Shown here in pieces: positions 16,310-24,661 of a DNA stretch of 64,000 nucleotides. Both the position numbers and the translations under genes were made by a program. This DNA is from Halorussus ruber. GTDB lineage: Archaea; Halobacteriota; Halobacteria; Halobacteriales; Haladaptataceae. The DNA lies in NCBI RefSeq assembly GCF_004765785.1, contig NZ_ML219769.1:1-64000 (forward strand), read 5' to 3'. A model generated the notes under the pieces. The model was not told the origin of the DNA. It made no database searches and worked only from the letters and a program-made list of their open reading frames with translations. How positions within the stretch are numbered: position 1 is the first letter of the stretch; each line of letters begins with the position of its first letter.

Positions 16310-17776
16310 TTAGAACGGGTATTTGTCCTTGAGCGACTGGAAGGCAAGCCGCCCGAGCAACTGGGCAGGGCCGCGCTTCGGCAGGTCGCGAGCGACATCT
16401 ACCCTACCCGGCGGCTCACTTCCACCGATTCCGAGTTCCCAGTCGGTCTCCGACGCGAAGCGGTCGACCGCGATTTCGACACGTTCACGCACAGCGTCGG
16501 CGTCCATCGTCTCGATCTCGCCGTCCTTCATCAGCACGTCGCCATCGACGATGACCGTCTCCACATCGGCTGGCGCTGCGTTATTGGCGACCTGCGCTGG
16601 AATATTGGTCAGGGGTGTGAACTTGGGCTTCTCGACGTCAAGCAAGATGACGTCGGCCCGCTTGTCAGACTCGAGGCTCCCGATCTCGTCGCCGACGCCG
16701 AGGGCTTCTGCCCCCTCGATGGTGAGCATCCGCACTAACTCCATCGAGTGGTACTGACCGGTCGACCGCTTGAGATTGGCCGCGAGCCTTGCCTGTCGCG
16801 CCTCCCCGAACAGGTTGTAAGAGTCGTGCCAGTAATGGTCGTCGATACCCAATCCGACGTCGATGCCCGCCGCGCGGAGTTCCGGCACCGGCGTCCACTG
16901 CACATCGCCGTCCGTGTTCCAGTAGCAGAAGATGGACGGACAATGCGCGACCGACGCGCCCGATTCGGCAGTCCGCCGGATATCCTCGTCGTCGGCGAGG
17001 CGGAAGTGGGCGGCCACCAGCCGATCGTCAAGGAGGCCGACGTCGTCAAGGAGAGTGAGCGAGTCCTCGGCGCCGTTCGCCCGCGCCATCGTATTGCTCT
17101 CCTCAAGTTCGAGCAGGTGGGTGTGGACGAGTAGGTCGGGGTACTCTGCGGCGAGGTCAGCGGTACGCTCCCACAGCTCGCGGGTACACGACCAGTCGTC
17201 GTGGGGGTTGATTGTCGCTCGGATTCGTCCGTCGTAGGTGTCGTGGTACTCGTCGATGAATTCGCGGGCACGGGCGAACTGCTCATCGACAGAGACGTCC
17301 CAGAAGAGGTCGGAGAGCGCTATCCCAAAGAACCCGCGGAGACCCGCCTCGCCGAACGTCTCGGCGCCCGCGCACGGGCGGACGTCCATCGAGTTGACGG
17401 TGGTGACGCCACCGGCGAGAAAGTTGAGTGCGGCGAGTTCGTACCCCGCCTCGGTGAGGTAGTCGTACTCGCCTTCGGCTATGTCGCCGTAGATGGCGGT
17501 CATCCCGCTCATCATCTCCATCAGGTCGAGGTCGCTGAACGCGCCGATGAGCGGCGTCAGTTCGAGGTGGGTGTGGGCGTTGACCAGCCCCGGCATCACG
17601 AGCTTGCCCTCGCCGTCGATGACGTGGGCGGCCGCGATGTCCGCATCGTCGTCCCGCGAGGCTCGCACCTCGGTGATGCGACCATTTTCGATGAGTACCG
17701 TGCCTCGTTCGTAGAGGCGATTCCGTTCGTCGACCGTGAGGACGTACGCGTCGTGAATCGCGATGTCGACGTCCAT
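16310..17776 (-). CDS. TrzA/ATZ-type amidohydrolase
   Basis: A 488-residue cytoplasmic metal-dependent hydrolase of the amidohydrolase superfamily. Visible motifs in order: LVMPGLVNAHTHLEL (metal-binding HxH near residues 67-69), VHTHLLELEES (metal His), LVAAHFRLADDEDI (His of the active site), and GLGIDDHYWHDSYNLF (metal Asp), then the C-terminal composite beta domain with GSLESDKRADVILLDVEKP. Length fits the family (440-490). Members deaminate or dechlorinate guanine, adenosine derivatives or triazines; the actual substrate cannot be read from the sequence. It is monocistronic here. Confidence 0.8.
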   Translation of the reverse strand: MDVDIAIHDAYVLTVDERNRLYERGTVLIENGRITEVRASRDDDADIAAAHVIDGEGKLVMPGLVNAHTHLELTPLIGAFSDLDLMEMMSGMTAIYGDIAEGEYDYLTEAGYELAALNFLAGGVTTVNSMDVRPCAGAETFGEAGLRGFFGIALSDLFWDVSVDEQFARAREFIDEYHDTYDGRIRATINPHDDWSCTRELWERTADLAAEYPDLLVHTHLLELEESNTMARANGAEDSLTLLDDVGLLDDRLVAAHFRLADDEDIRRTAESGASVAHCPSIFCYWNTDGDVQWTPVPELRAAGIDVGLGIDDHYWHDSYNLFGEARQARLAANLKRSTGQYHSMELVRMLTIEGAEALGVGDEIGSLESDKRADVILLDVEKPKFTPLTNIPAQVANNAAPADVETVIVDGDVLMKDGEIETMDADAVRERVEIAVDRFASETDWELGIGGSEPPGRVDVARDLPKRGPAQLLGRLAFQSLKDKYPF

Positions 17777-18004
17777 TTTTGTTCAGTTATTAGATGATTT
17801 CTTATGAGGATTGCCGTTGCTTGTCGTCACCCAGTCGAGGGCACGGGTACGATCCGACGGCTCATAGTAGTACACCTCGTCCGAGGCGACCGGCCAGACG
17901 GGGTGATGGCCCGCCACTGGTGGTAGAAGAGCTTCGCCAAGCGGGAATCACCGTCCACCACGCTCGTGGCGGTTCAGTAATAGCGGTTACTGACCGCTCC
18001 GGCG

Positions 18005-18454
18005 CTATTCGCTGACTTCAGTTTTTACGACGGTCGCTGGCCGGGTCGTCAATCGGAGGACCCGGTCGGTGACACTCCCGAGCAGAGCGCGATATTCGTC
18101 CGGCCGTCGTTTCGTTCCGAGCACAAGCAAGTCCGCGTCAGTCTCGTCTCCATACTCCACGATAGTCTCAGCAGGCCGACCGTGTTGTATCGCCGTCTCG
18201 ATGTCGACGCTGGCTTCTGATGCTCGGCTTCGGAGTTCTGAGAGCGTCTCCTCACCGTGTTCTTCGAGACCGTGTTCAGGGCCTTCGGCTTCGTCGACGT
18301 ACTCGTCGCCGCTGTACGCAGTCACGACGTTCTCATCGACGACGTAGAGAACGTGAAGAACAGCATCGTGCGCGGCTGCGAGATCAAGTGCGTGAGTTTC
18401 AGCCTCTTCAGACGCGACTGTACCGTCCGTCGAAAGCAGGATCCGATCGTACAT
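18005..18454 (-). CDS. universal stress protein (UspA family)
   Basis: A 149-residue UspA-fold protein: MYDRILLSTDGTVASEEAE is the first strand and helix, VLHVLYVVDENVV the second strand, and DADLLVLGTKRRPDEYRALL with GSVTDRVLRLTTRPATVVK the nucleotide-loop end. The usual G-2x-G-9x-G(S/T) ATP motif is altered: the second Gly is Arg, which may weaken nucleotide binding. Haloarchaea carry many such genes; role is in stress response, details unknown. Confidence 0.85.
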   Translation of the reverse strand: MYDRILLSTDGTVASEEAETHALDLAAAHDAVLHVLYVVDENVVTAYSGDEYVDEAEGPEHGLEEHGEETLSELRSRASEASVDIETAIQHGRPAETIVEYGDETDADLLVLGTKRRPDEYRALLGSVTDRVLRLTTRPATVVKTEVSE

Positions 18455-18710
18455 TCAGTTAGATTTCAAAGTGGACCTCAATAAAACCGCCCCTCATTTC
18501 CGTCGCTCCGAGAGGGAGTACACGCATCCGATGTACCTCCTGTCGGTTCTGCTGGCCACTCCACCCGCTGGCTTGGAATGCCTCTCCTACATGCACGTCG
18601 CTCGTCGATTGTATCTAACGTTCTCCTCGGTCGGCTAGCTCGTCCTGTACGAGCATTGCGAGCGTCACACTACTCAAGCGTCGAGAATCCTCGCTCCTCA
18701 GGCAGGGGCG

Positions 18711-19141
18711 TCAATGGTATGTCGGATGGATATCCTCAAGGAGTTGGTCGATGATTTCCCAGAGAATCAAGGACGGAGTCTCATGTTCGAACGAGATACT
18801 CCGTCGGTCTTCCTCGTCGTCAGTCGTATACTAGAAATGCGTCCGACCGAGATCAGGATGAACCTCGTCTTGGTGCCAACCAGCGTGAAACCCCGTATTC
18901 GGGTCGGTGTAGTTCACGCGGAACCAATCGTGTGGCTCCTGGCGATACCACGCTACGAGGAGTTCTGGTGATTCCGGTCCAGTTGGTGGGTCAAGGGGGT
19001 CGGGTCAAACGTCGCTCGCAACTGCTTGGCTTCGATAGCATCTGGAACGTATTCGACCGTCGTAATCTGGGGAACACGCTCAAGGACGCCCTGCTTCAGT
19101 TGCGCGTACAGGTTCGCGTTCGGATCACCCTCGGGGTGTGG
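18711..19141 (-). pseudogene. decayed copy of the regulator's partner gene (DUF7718-like)
   Basis: Minus-strand translation follows the protein at 5693-6136 through its whole length: NLYAQLKQGVLERVPQITTV, EYVPDAIEAKQLRATFDP, a frameshift near 18990-19005, then PTGPESPELLVAWYRQEPHD, VNYTDPNTGFHAGWHQDE, an in-frame TAG where the intact copy has Gln, and ILWEIIDQLLEDI. No ATG or GTG is visible at the expected start after the regulator stop. At least three inactivating changes are therefore present while its regulator neighbour is intact. Confidence 0.8.
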
Positions 19142-19153
19142 AACAGACCTCCG

Positions 19154-19660
19154 TTAGCTGCTGGCCTCGGCTGGCTCAGTTGTCGGAGCCAGAAAGTCCC
19201 ATTCTCGGATGACGAACCCGACGATCTGGATGCGGCGCTGGAGATGTTCCCACTCACGCGCGATTTCGCGGCGGCGGTCTTCGTCTTCAGCATCAAGAGC
19301 CTCGTCGGCGATTGTTCCGCGAAGCTGATTCGGTGACTCAACCTCGAACTCGTCCTCCCAGTCCCGGGTTTGTGCCTTTATGTCGGCGAGACGGTCCGTG
19401 AGCTCTTCGACCGTATGCCCGCTGTCTCGAAGGCGCGTTGCTTCCTGCATCGCTTGGCGGCGGTAATCCGGCGAGTACGTGGTGTGTGTACCGCTGTCGT
19501 CACGACGGAGAATACCATCGTCGACCAGCCGTTCGAGGACGCGCTTGGTCGGTTCGTGCGACCAGTCTGCTTCGGAGGCAATCCAGTTTGCGGTCCGTGG
19601 CTCTGACAACTGACGCGCGACCATCCGAACTCGATCCTCACCGGTTGTCTGCCGTTCCAT
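19154..19660 (-). CDS. winged-helix regulator (DUF7342-like), second copy
   Basis: A 168-residue protein beginning MERQTTGEDRVRMVARQLSE. HTH: RTANWIASEADWSHEPTKRV; wing: DDGILRRDDSGTHTTYSPDY; C-terminal helical region RLADIKAQTRDWEDEFEVES similar to the copy at 6142-6666. The ATG at 19660 is the start that fits the family; a longer frame into IS sequence is spurious. Its natural upstream region is missing because an IS6-type terminal repeat begins 15 bases before the ATG, so it is either silent or driven from the IS. Its partner gene downstream is dead. Confidence 0.7.
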   Translation of the reverse strand: MERQTTGEDRVRMVARQLSEPRTANWIASEADWSHEPTKRVLERLVDDGILRRDDSGTHTTYSPDYRRQAMQEATRLRDSGHTVEELTDRLADIKAQTRDWEDEFEVESPNQLRGTIADEALDAEDEDRRREIAREWEHLQRRIQIVGFVIREWDFLAPTTEPAEASS

Positions 19661-19674
19661 GAGTCCGTTGTCGG

Positions 19675-19867
19675 GGCACTGTCTAGTTACGCACCTTCTG
19701 AATCGGGGTGCGTCCATCGAGTGCTTGATGCGGTCGTTGTGCGTTATAATAGTGTGTAAACTGTACAAGCCACTCGCGGGCGCTTTGCTGACTGCCCACC
19801 CACGAGGTATGGAACCGGTCGATGCGCATCGTGAGGGTCTGAAACCATTTTTCGATTTGGTTTCGGT
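19675..19867 (-). mobile_element. 3'-end fragment of an IS6-type element
   Basis: Starts with GGCACTGTCTAG, the same terminal sequence as the neighbouring element, and matches its first 190 bases with differences (the transposase C-terminus in antisense). It is cut at 19867 by the second element, so this is an older insertion interrupted by a later one. Confidence 0.7.
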
Positions 19868-20595
19868 GGCACTGTCTAGTTTACCTCCTCAACCGGTGTG
19901 CGTTCATCGAGTGCTTGGTGCGGTCGCTGAAAATTATAGTAATGGACGAACGACGCAAGCCACTGGCGGACGCTCGGCCGACTGCCCACCCACGACGAAT
20001 GGAAGCGGTCAGCTCACACCTCAAGGGTATGAAACCACTTTTCGATGTGGGTTCGGTCGACATACTCAAGTTGACCGCTCGATCCTAATCGGGAGAGAGC
20101 AATCAGATAGCCTGCACCATCGACCAGAAACACGGTTTCTGAACACTCGCGTTTCTGAGTGAGGCCGTGGCGGAATGCAGCTGCTGGATCAGTGCCACGC
20201 CGTCCAAACACGGCGACAGCAAGCAGTACCTTCGTTTCGAGGTCGATCGCAGCGTACACCCAAGACCACTCGCCGTTGATTCGGACAGCGGTCTCGTCGA
20301 CCGCGACCCGCGTCGAGGGGTCGCCCACGCTGTCAGCCAGTCGATGTACCCAACTCCAGACCGCTCCACGTGTCCGTTCAACGCCTACTAACTCGAGAAT
20401 CGCTGCTGTCTCTCTGAGCGAACACCCGGCAGCGTGGGCGGACGGCGAACGCCCTGACGGGCGTCGCCGTCCGCTCCCGCCGCCAACATTCGAGAGTCGC
20501 GGTGTCTAACGTCTCTCTGAGCAGGTCTGCGAGTTGCATGGACACCGATCGCTACGGCCTGCTCGCTTCTCAAACTGGCCGAGCTAGACAGTGCC
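19868..20595 (-). mobile_element. IS6-family insertion sequence, inactive
   Basis: Terminal inverted repeats: GGCACTGTCTAG at 19868-19879 and its reverse complement CTAGACAGTGCC at 20584-20595, giving 728 bp, a normal size for haloarchaeal IS6 elements. The single transposase gene is broken. No 8-bp target duplication is seen (flanks differ), so the element arose here with rearrangement or deletion of one flank. Confidence 0.75.
19876..20539 (-). pseudogene. IS6-type transposase, frameshift and internal stop
   Basis: From ATG 20539 the protein begins MQLADLLRET; a small deletion in the region of 20430 shifts the frame. The DDE core is then readable: RVAVDETAVRINGEWSWVYA, AIDLETKVLLAVAVFGRRGT, FLVDGAGYLIALSRLG, and IEKWFHTLEV followed by an in-frame TGA where active copies have Arg. 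After it DRFHSSWVGSRPSVRQWL and HYYNFQRPHQALDERTPVEE end the protein. The element cannot transpose by itself. Confidence 0.8.
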
Positions 20596-20630
20596 GTCCA
20601 CTTGGGCGTCCCGCGAACACTACATCGGGA

Positions 20631-20637
20631 TTTAAGC
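20631..20637 (+). promoter_or_regulatory. TATA box of the mcrBC-like operon
   Basis: TTTAAGC in an A+T-rich patch 31 bases upstream of the ATG at 20662, 35 bases inside the IS6 right end. It supports 20662 rather than 20602 as the start. Confidence 0.5.
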
Positions 20638-20661
20638 AACGGGGTTGATTTACTCCTCGCA

Positions 20662-21876
20662 ATGACCAACAACATTTCTCTATCGCAAGCCCGCGACGAA
20701 ATTGATGTTCTCCGCCGGAACGAATCGGAGACGAAAAACGCGATCGAAAATGCCGCCAGCGTCGACGTAATTCGGTACCTCATCGAAGAGGAGGAGTTGG
20801 ACAAAACGCACGATGGACAGCGGGGGCTCGGGAAGATTCGAAAGGCAGTACTCAACTCCAATATAGCTCCTCGGGACGTCAAGCGTCTCGTGAGCTACCG
20901 AGGAGACGATACCCCCGAGGAGATTCTGGTTCCGGAGGAGGCTGTTCGGAATGCGACGGTGGCGCTCGAGACGGGGAAACCGGTGGTGTTGTATGGGCCG
21001 ACTGGGACGGGGAAGACGACGTTTGCGAAGCAGCTCGCGCAACGGACGTGCATCGGGTACACGTTGAATACGGCGACGCCGTCCTGGACGCCGTCGGATA
21101 TCATCGGCGGGATTTCTCCGGATACCTCCGGACGCGGAATCCAGTATCATCGTGAACTCGGATGTGTCTCGAAGGCGGTGCAACGCGCTCGGAAGTTCAA
21201 CGTGGATTACGGCGTCATCCTCGACGAAATCACGCGAGCGGATATCTCGAAGATTTTCGGTCCCCTCTACACGGCCATCGAGAATCCGCACCAGACGATC
21301 TTTGAGACGGACGATGGTGAGACGATCGAGTTGGACGAGCGAGTGAACATCATTTGTACGATGAACATGTCGGATCGGACGGTGAACGAGCTCGATGACG
21401 CGATTACGCGTCGGTTTGCGATGGTGGAACTCGACGAGTACCCCAAAGAGAACCGCCGACAACTACTGGAAGGCTGGCTCGACGACCTCGTCGAGAACGC
21501 CATCGATATCGACACGACGCGCTTGTACGAACTATTCGAGGCGGACTATCGAGGAATCAATCGCGGCCGTGAAGATACCTCGCAGGGGTCGATTATGCGG
21601 TTCGGGCCGATGCATTACCGAGACGTCGCTGCATTCATCGGGGCGGCGTGTGCTGAAGACGGCCAGTACGAAGACGACCTCGAACGGGCGGTCGGCCAAG
21701 CGTACAAAACCTTCCTCGTGCCGCGGCTCTTGAACACGGCGGCCTTCCCGCAGATCGAACGAATCGCCGAACACTATCGCCTCCTCGACGACGAGTTTAC
21801 GGCGTTCGATCTCGAGCCAGCTGTTGAAGTAGCTGAGCGACGGTTAGCTGAAGAGCGCCGTCAGCTCGGGACATAA
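20662..21876 (+). CDS. McrB-like AAA+ ATPase/GTPase
   Basis: A 404-residue AAA+ motor. N-terminal 100 residues are helical and acidic with no McrB DNA-binding domain. Walker A: LYGPTGTGKTTFAKQLAQ (about residues 111-128); Walker B: YGVILDEITRADISKIFG; sensor I and signature: IICTMNMSDRTVNELDDAIT followed by RRFAMVEL, close to the McrB pattern MNTADRS...ALRRRF. McrB oligomers hydrolyse GTP to move DNA towards the McrC nuclease. The mcrC-like gene starts 6 bases later, so they form one operon. Modified-DNA recognition must come from the short N-terminus or the partner. Confidence 0.8.
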   Translation: MTNNISLSQARDEIDVLRRNESETKNAIENAASVDVIRYLIEEEELDKTHDGQRGLGKIRKAVLNSNIAPRDVKRLVSYRGDDTPEEILVPEEAVRNATVALETGKPVVLYGPTGTGKTTFAKQLAQRTCIGYTLNTATPSWTPSDIIGGISPDTSGRGIQYHRELGCVSKAVQRARKFNVDYGVILDEITRADISKIFGPLYTAIENPHQTIFETDDGETIELDERVNIICTMNMSDRTVNELDDAITRRFAMVELDEYPKENRRQLLEGWLDDLVENAIDIDTTRLYELFEADYRGINRGREDTSQGSIMRFGPMHYRDVAAFIGAACAEDGQYEDDLERAVGQAYKTFLVPRLLNTAAFPQIERIAEHYRLLDDEFTAFDLEPAVEVAERRLAEERRQLGT

Positions 21877-21882
21877 TCCTCG

Positions 21883-23754
21883 ATGAGTTCCATGGACGAA
21901 CGGATTGCAACTTCGGTCGGGCGAGGAGAGCCTGCGAGTAGTGTCGACGCCGTCTACGAATACGACCCGGAGATTCGGACGTATCCGATTCCGGAGCGGG
22001 GGACGATAGAGATTCGGGACTGTCCCGAGAGTATCGACCGTCAGATAGAACGGGCATCGTTTACTGTGGAGGCCCAGGGGCTGTATCGGAAGAGTCAGCA
22101 GGCTATCGGGCCAGCAGAGGAGGGTCGGGAGTACGAGGTCCTCACGATTCGGCTTCACGACGGTGGGTCGACCCTTCGGATAGACGCGACCGACCTAGTT
22201 GGCACAGTCAGTATCACTCCGAACGCGACTGTGCGGATCGACCCGAAGGTCGATTGGGAACACATCTTCGATATGCTGTTGGCGGTCTACGAGCAGAAGC
22301 GGTCCGCGGAGTACCGAGGAGTTCCGACGGATCAAGTTCTCGAAGACGGGACGGACCTCAAAGACGTCCTCGTTATACTCGCAATCAACTTCCTCGATGG
22401 GCTGTCGACAATCCGGCGGCGCGGATTCATTCGGGACCTCAACGTTTGCCGCGTCAACGACATGGACGGGCGTGGCCAGATTGACCTCGAGCAGACGCTG
22501 TTGAATCAAGCCCACGGGAAGCTACAGCCCCAATGGATTCAGAACGAAGTCGACTACGACAACGCGGCCAACTCGCTCCTGCAGTACGCTGGCAGAACGC
22601 TGCTACGGTTGTTTCAAGACGGCGCTCGGGACGACTGGTCCCGACAGCACCAACGGATATATTCGGAGTTAGACCGCGAGGTGGCTCGTCTCGAAGAGAT
22701 GGGTGTAACGAGCGATGCACAGCGCGTCGGAGACTACCACGAACTCTCGGTAGAAGATTTACCTCGGCAACGCCGCTACTACGCTGACGCCCTCTACGTC
22801 TCGAAGACGATCCTCTCGTCGTCGCTTGGCCACCAATTTAGCGACGGTCGATACGAGCTGTCCGTCGACTACGTGATGAACATGGAGTCGCTGTTCGAGG
22901 AGTACTCGCAGGTGGTCCTCGAAAACCAGCTTGACGAGATCAGCGGCTACGATTATTTGGGGGCGACGTCGGAGGTAGCGATGCGTGGGTCGCCGACGGT
23001 TACGCCGTTCGAGGGCGAGGGGGACGTGTTCCACCAACCGGATCACGAATTGATCGAGGGTGACGAGACGCTCGCAGTACTCGACTCGAAGTACTACGCC
23101 GAGGGGAAAGACCCCGTCAAACGGTCACCGTCCCGGTCGCGGCTGTTCAGCTACGCGTATCTGCTTGAGGCTGACGAGCTTGGGTTCCTGTGTCCGTTGA
23201 TGGAGCCGAAAGAGCGAACGGTCGTGCAGTCGGATGCTCGTCTCCGCGTGGTTGCGCCGCAGACAGACGCGGGGTTTTCGCCGAGTGCGTACGAGGCTGC
23301 GATTCACGATTACCTCTTTGCTGTTCTCGTGGAAGAGGAGCCAGCGCTCGAAATCATGCGGGAAGTCGAGGGGCCGACCCCGGACGGTATCGAGACCGCT
23401 ATCTGTCTGGAGGGGGTCGATGCTACCGCGCTCCCGGAAGTCAAGTCGATGAGCGGCCCGTTCGCGTATCGGAACAAGCGCCAGTTCTCTTGGAGTATCC
23501 TCCAGATGGCGGGGCGACTCTCGTGGTTAGCGGGGAACATCACCGAATTCGAGGACGAGGGGAATTGGGCGCGCGACCAAATCGAACTCGAACTCGACGA
23601 CCGGTCACCGTACGCCTACACGTGCGTCCCCGTGTTTTGCTCGGACCGAACGCGGAGCGAGGAGTGGATTGACCTGTACTTCATCAATACCGGCGACGAC
23701 GGCTCCGTCGAATCGGTCCGGGTCGACCTTCGGACGGAGCCGAGTCCGCCCTAG
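21883..23754 (+). CDS. McrC-like PD-(D/E)XK endonuclease subunit
   Basis: A 623-residue protein, longer than E. coli McrC. The N-terminal half has the McrC-type beta domain (ATVRIDPKVDWEHIFDMLLA). The nuclease core is at about residues 385-410: VFHQPDHELIEGDETLAVLD followed by SKYY, i.e. PD...D-x-K. The C-terminal 150 residues (FAYRNKRQFSWSILQMAG and beyond) have no recognised fold. With the preceding ATPase it should cut DNA carrying foreign modifications. Its last 4 bases overlap the convergent gene at 23751. Confidence 0.8.
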   Translation: MSSMDERIATSVGRGEPASSVDAVYEYDPEIRTYPIPERGTIEIRDCPESIDRQIERASFTVEAQGLYRKSQQAIGPAEEGREYEVLTIRLHDGGSTLRIDATDLVGTVSITPNATVRIDPKVDWEHIFDMLLAVYEQKRSAEYRGVPTDQVLEDGTDLKDVLVILAINFLDGLSTIRRRGFIRDLNVCRVNDMDGRGQIDLEQTLLNQAHGKLQPQWIQNEVDYDNAANSLLQYAGRTLLRLFQDGARDDWSRQHQRIYSELDREVARLEEMGVTSDAQRVGDYHELSVEDLPRQRRYYADALYVSKTILSSSLGHQFSDGRYELSVDYVMNMESLFEEYSQVVLENQLDEISGYDYLGATSEVAMRGSPTVTPFEGEGDVFHQPDHELIEGDETLAVLDSKYYAEGKDPVKRSPSRSRLFSYAYLLEADELGFLCPLMEPKERTVVQSDARLRVVAPQTDAGFSPSAYEAAIHDYLFAVLVEEEPALEIMREVEGPTPDGIETAICLEGVDATALPEVKSMSGPFAYRNKRQFSWSILQMAGRLSWLAGNITEFEDEGNWARDQIELELDDRSPYAYTCVPVFCSDRTRSEEWIDLYFINTGDDGSVESVRVDLRTEPSPP

Positions 23755-24143
23755 AACGGCGTGGTGTACCAACTACCGGTTTGGTCTTTCGGCTTGATTT
23801 GACGGCCGAACACCTCGTGGAGCGGATAGATTTCGCCCTCGTGGAAGATGTCGAACGCGACTTGGCCACGGTGGATGTCGGCGTCGATCTCGAACTGAAC
23901 CATCGGCGTCGGGTCGGCGTTCTCCAAATCGTCGGCTTTCCGGTCCATCGCCCGCGAAAGTTCGTCGATGAAGGACTCGTCGTCGTAGGCGTCCTCGAGT
24001 CCCACGACAGTAACCTCCTCGGGTACGTCGTCGTCTTCGAGGCGTTCGAGGAACTCGTCAACTGGAATCTGGTAATCGACCGTCTCGTAGTCCCCCGCGG
24101 TAACGATGTTGTAGACCCCACGAAGTCGGCCTGCTTCAGGCAT
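23751..24143 (-). CDS. small defence-island protein of unknown function
   Basis: A 130-residue, very acidic soluble protein starting MPEAGRLRGVYNIVTAGDYE. The ATG at 24143 is chosen because upstream sequence is not coding-like and TACATACTTACC-type sequence lies about 40 bases before it. It contains VDEFLERLEDDDVPEEVTVV, a helical middle with SFIDELSRAMDRKADDLENA and a C-terminal part rich in aromatics (DIFHEGEIYPLHEVFGR). No family recognised. It lies tail to tail with the McrC gene (4-base overlap) and may be an accessory or inhibitor in the island. Confidence 0.55.
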   Translation of the reverse strand: MPEAGRLRGVYNIVTAGDYETVDYQIPVDEFLERLEDDDVPEEVTVVGLEDAYDDESFIDELSRAMDRKADDLENADPTPMVQFEIDADIHRGQVAFDIFHEGEIYPLHEVFGRQIKPKDQTGSWYTTPF

Positions 24144-24661
24144 TGGTTGTTCGGTTGAGTTTCGAATCGTAGTGGTAAGTATGTAACGAGAATCACCGCA
24201 CGGAGTTGACCAGATAGTTCGACAGGTATCGAGGAGGGCGCGTTTCGCTCCTCGGCGGTGCGGAGCGCCTCCACGGCACTCAAACAAGGGATACATTTCT
24301 TTAAGGATTATATAGAATGTCGAAAGACTCCTCTGGATTGCTCGAAGTTGTCTGTTCTGCCTGTATTCGCTGGTGGACGAGGAGCGGCAGGTCAACGCGG
24401 GCGCAGAACCGCGAGTCGGACGGCGTGGGCGAAATGCCGACTCAGTCGAGGGACGCGCCGCTCCAGCGACGGGGCCACCGCCAGCCGACCCACGGGCTCG
24501 CGCTCGGACTGCGATTGTTCGCGGGGACTCCCCCAGTCGGTCAACGCCGAGGACAGTCGGTCAGCGCCGGGGACAGTCAGTCAGCGCCGGGAGCAGTCGG
24601 ACGGGACCGACGCGTCGGTCCCGCGAAAACAGCCACCGAGGGCGGAGACGGACGGCCCTCG
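24144..24661. other. 518-base gap with short tandem repeats
   Basis: No supported gene. Bases 24531-24600 hold 3.5 copies of a 20-base unit (ggacagtcggtcagcgccgg and variants), about 60 bases downstream of the stop of methyltransferase A. The rest is unremarkable G+C-rich sequence with one A+T patch near 24300-24320. Confidence 0.6.

Noticed and set aside
17777-18004. Possible gene fragment (EELRQAGITVHHARGGSVIA) between amidohydrolase and UspA genes
   Set aside because: About 30 coding-like residues only, with no start or recognisable parent family.
18640-18715. Possible IS200/IS605-type right end (gaatcctcgctcctcaggca followed by ggggcgtcaa)
   Set aside because: It resembles such ends, but no TnpA or TnpB remnant and no left end could be found nearby.
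23751-24143. Assignment of the small island protein to DUF3780, which accompanies DUF499/DUF1156 in bacteria
   Set aside because: Length and sequence pattern do not resemble what I recall of DUF3780.
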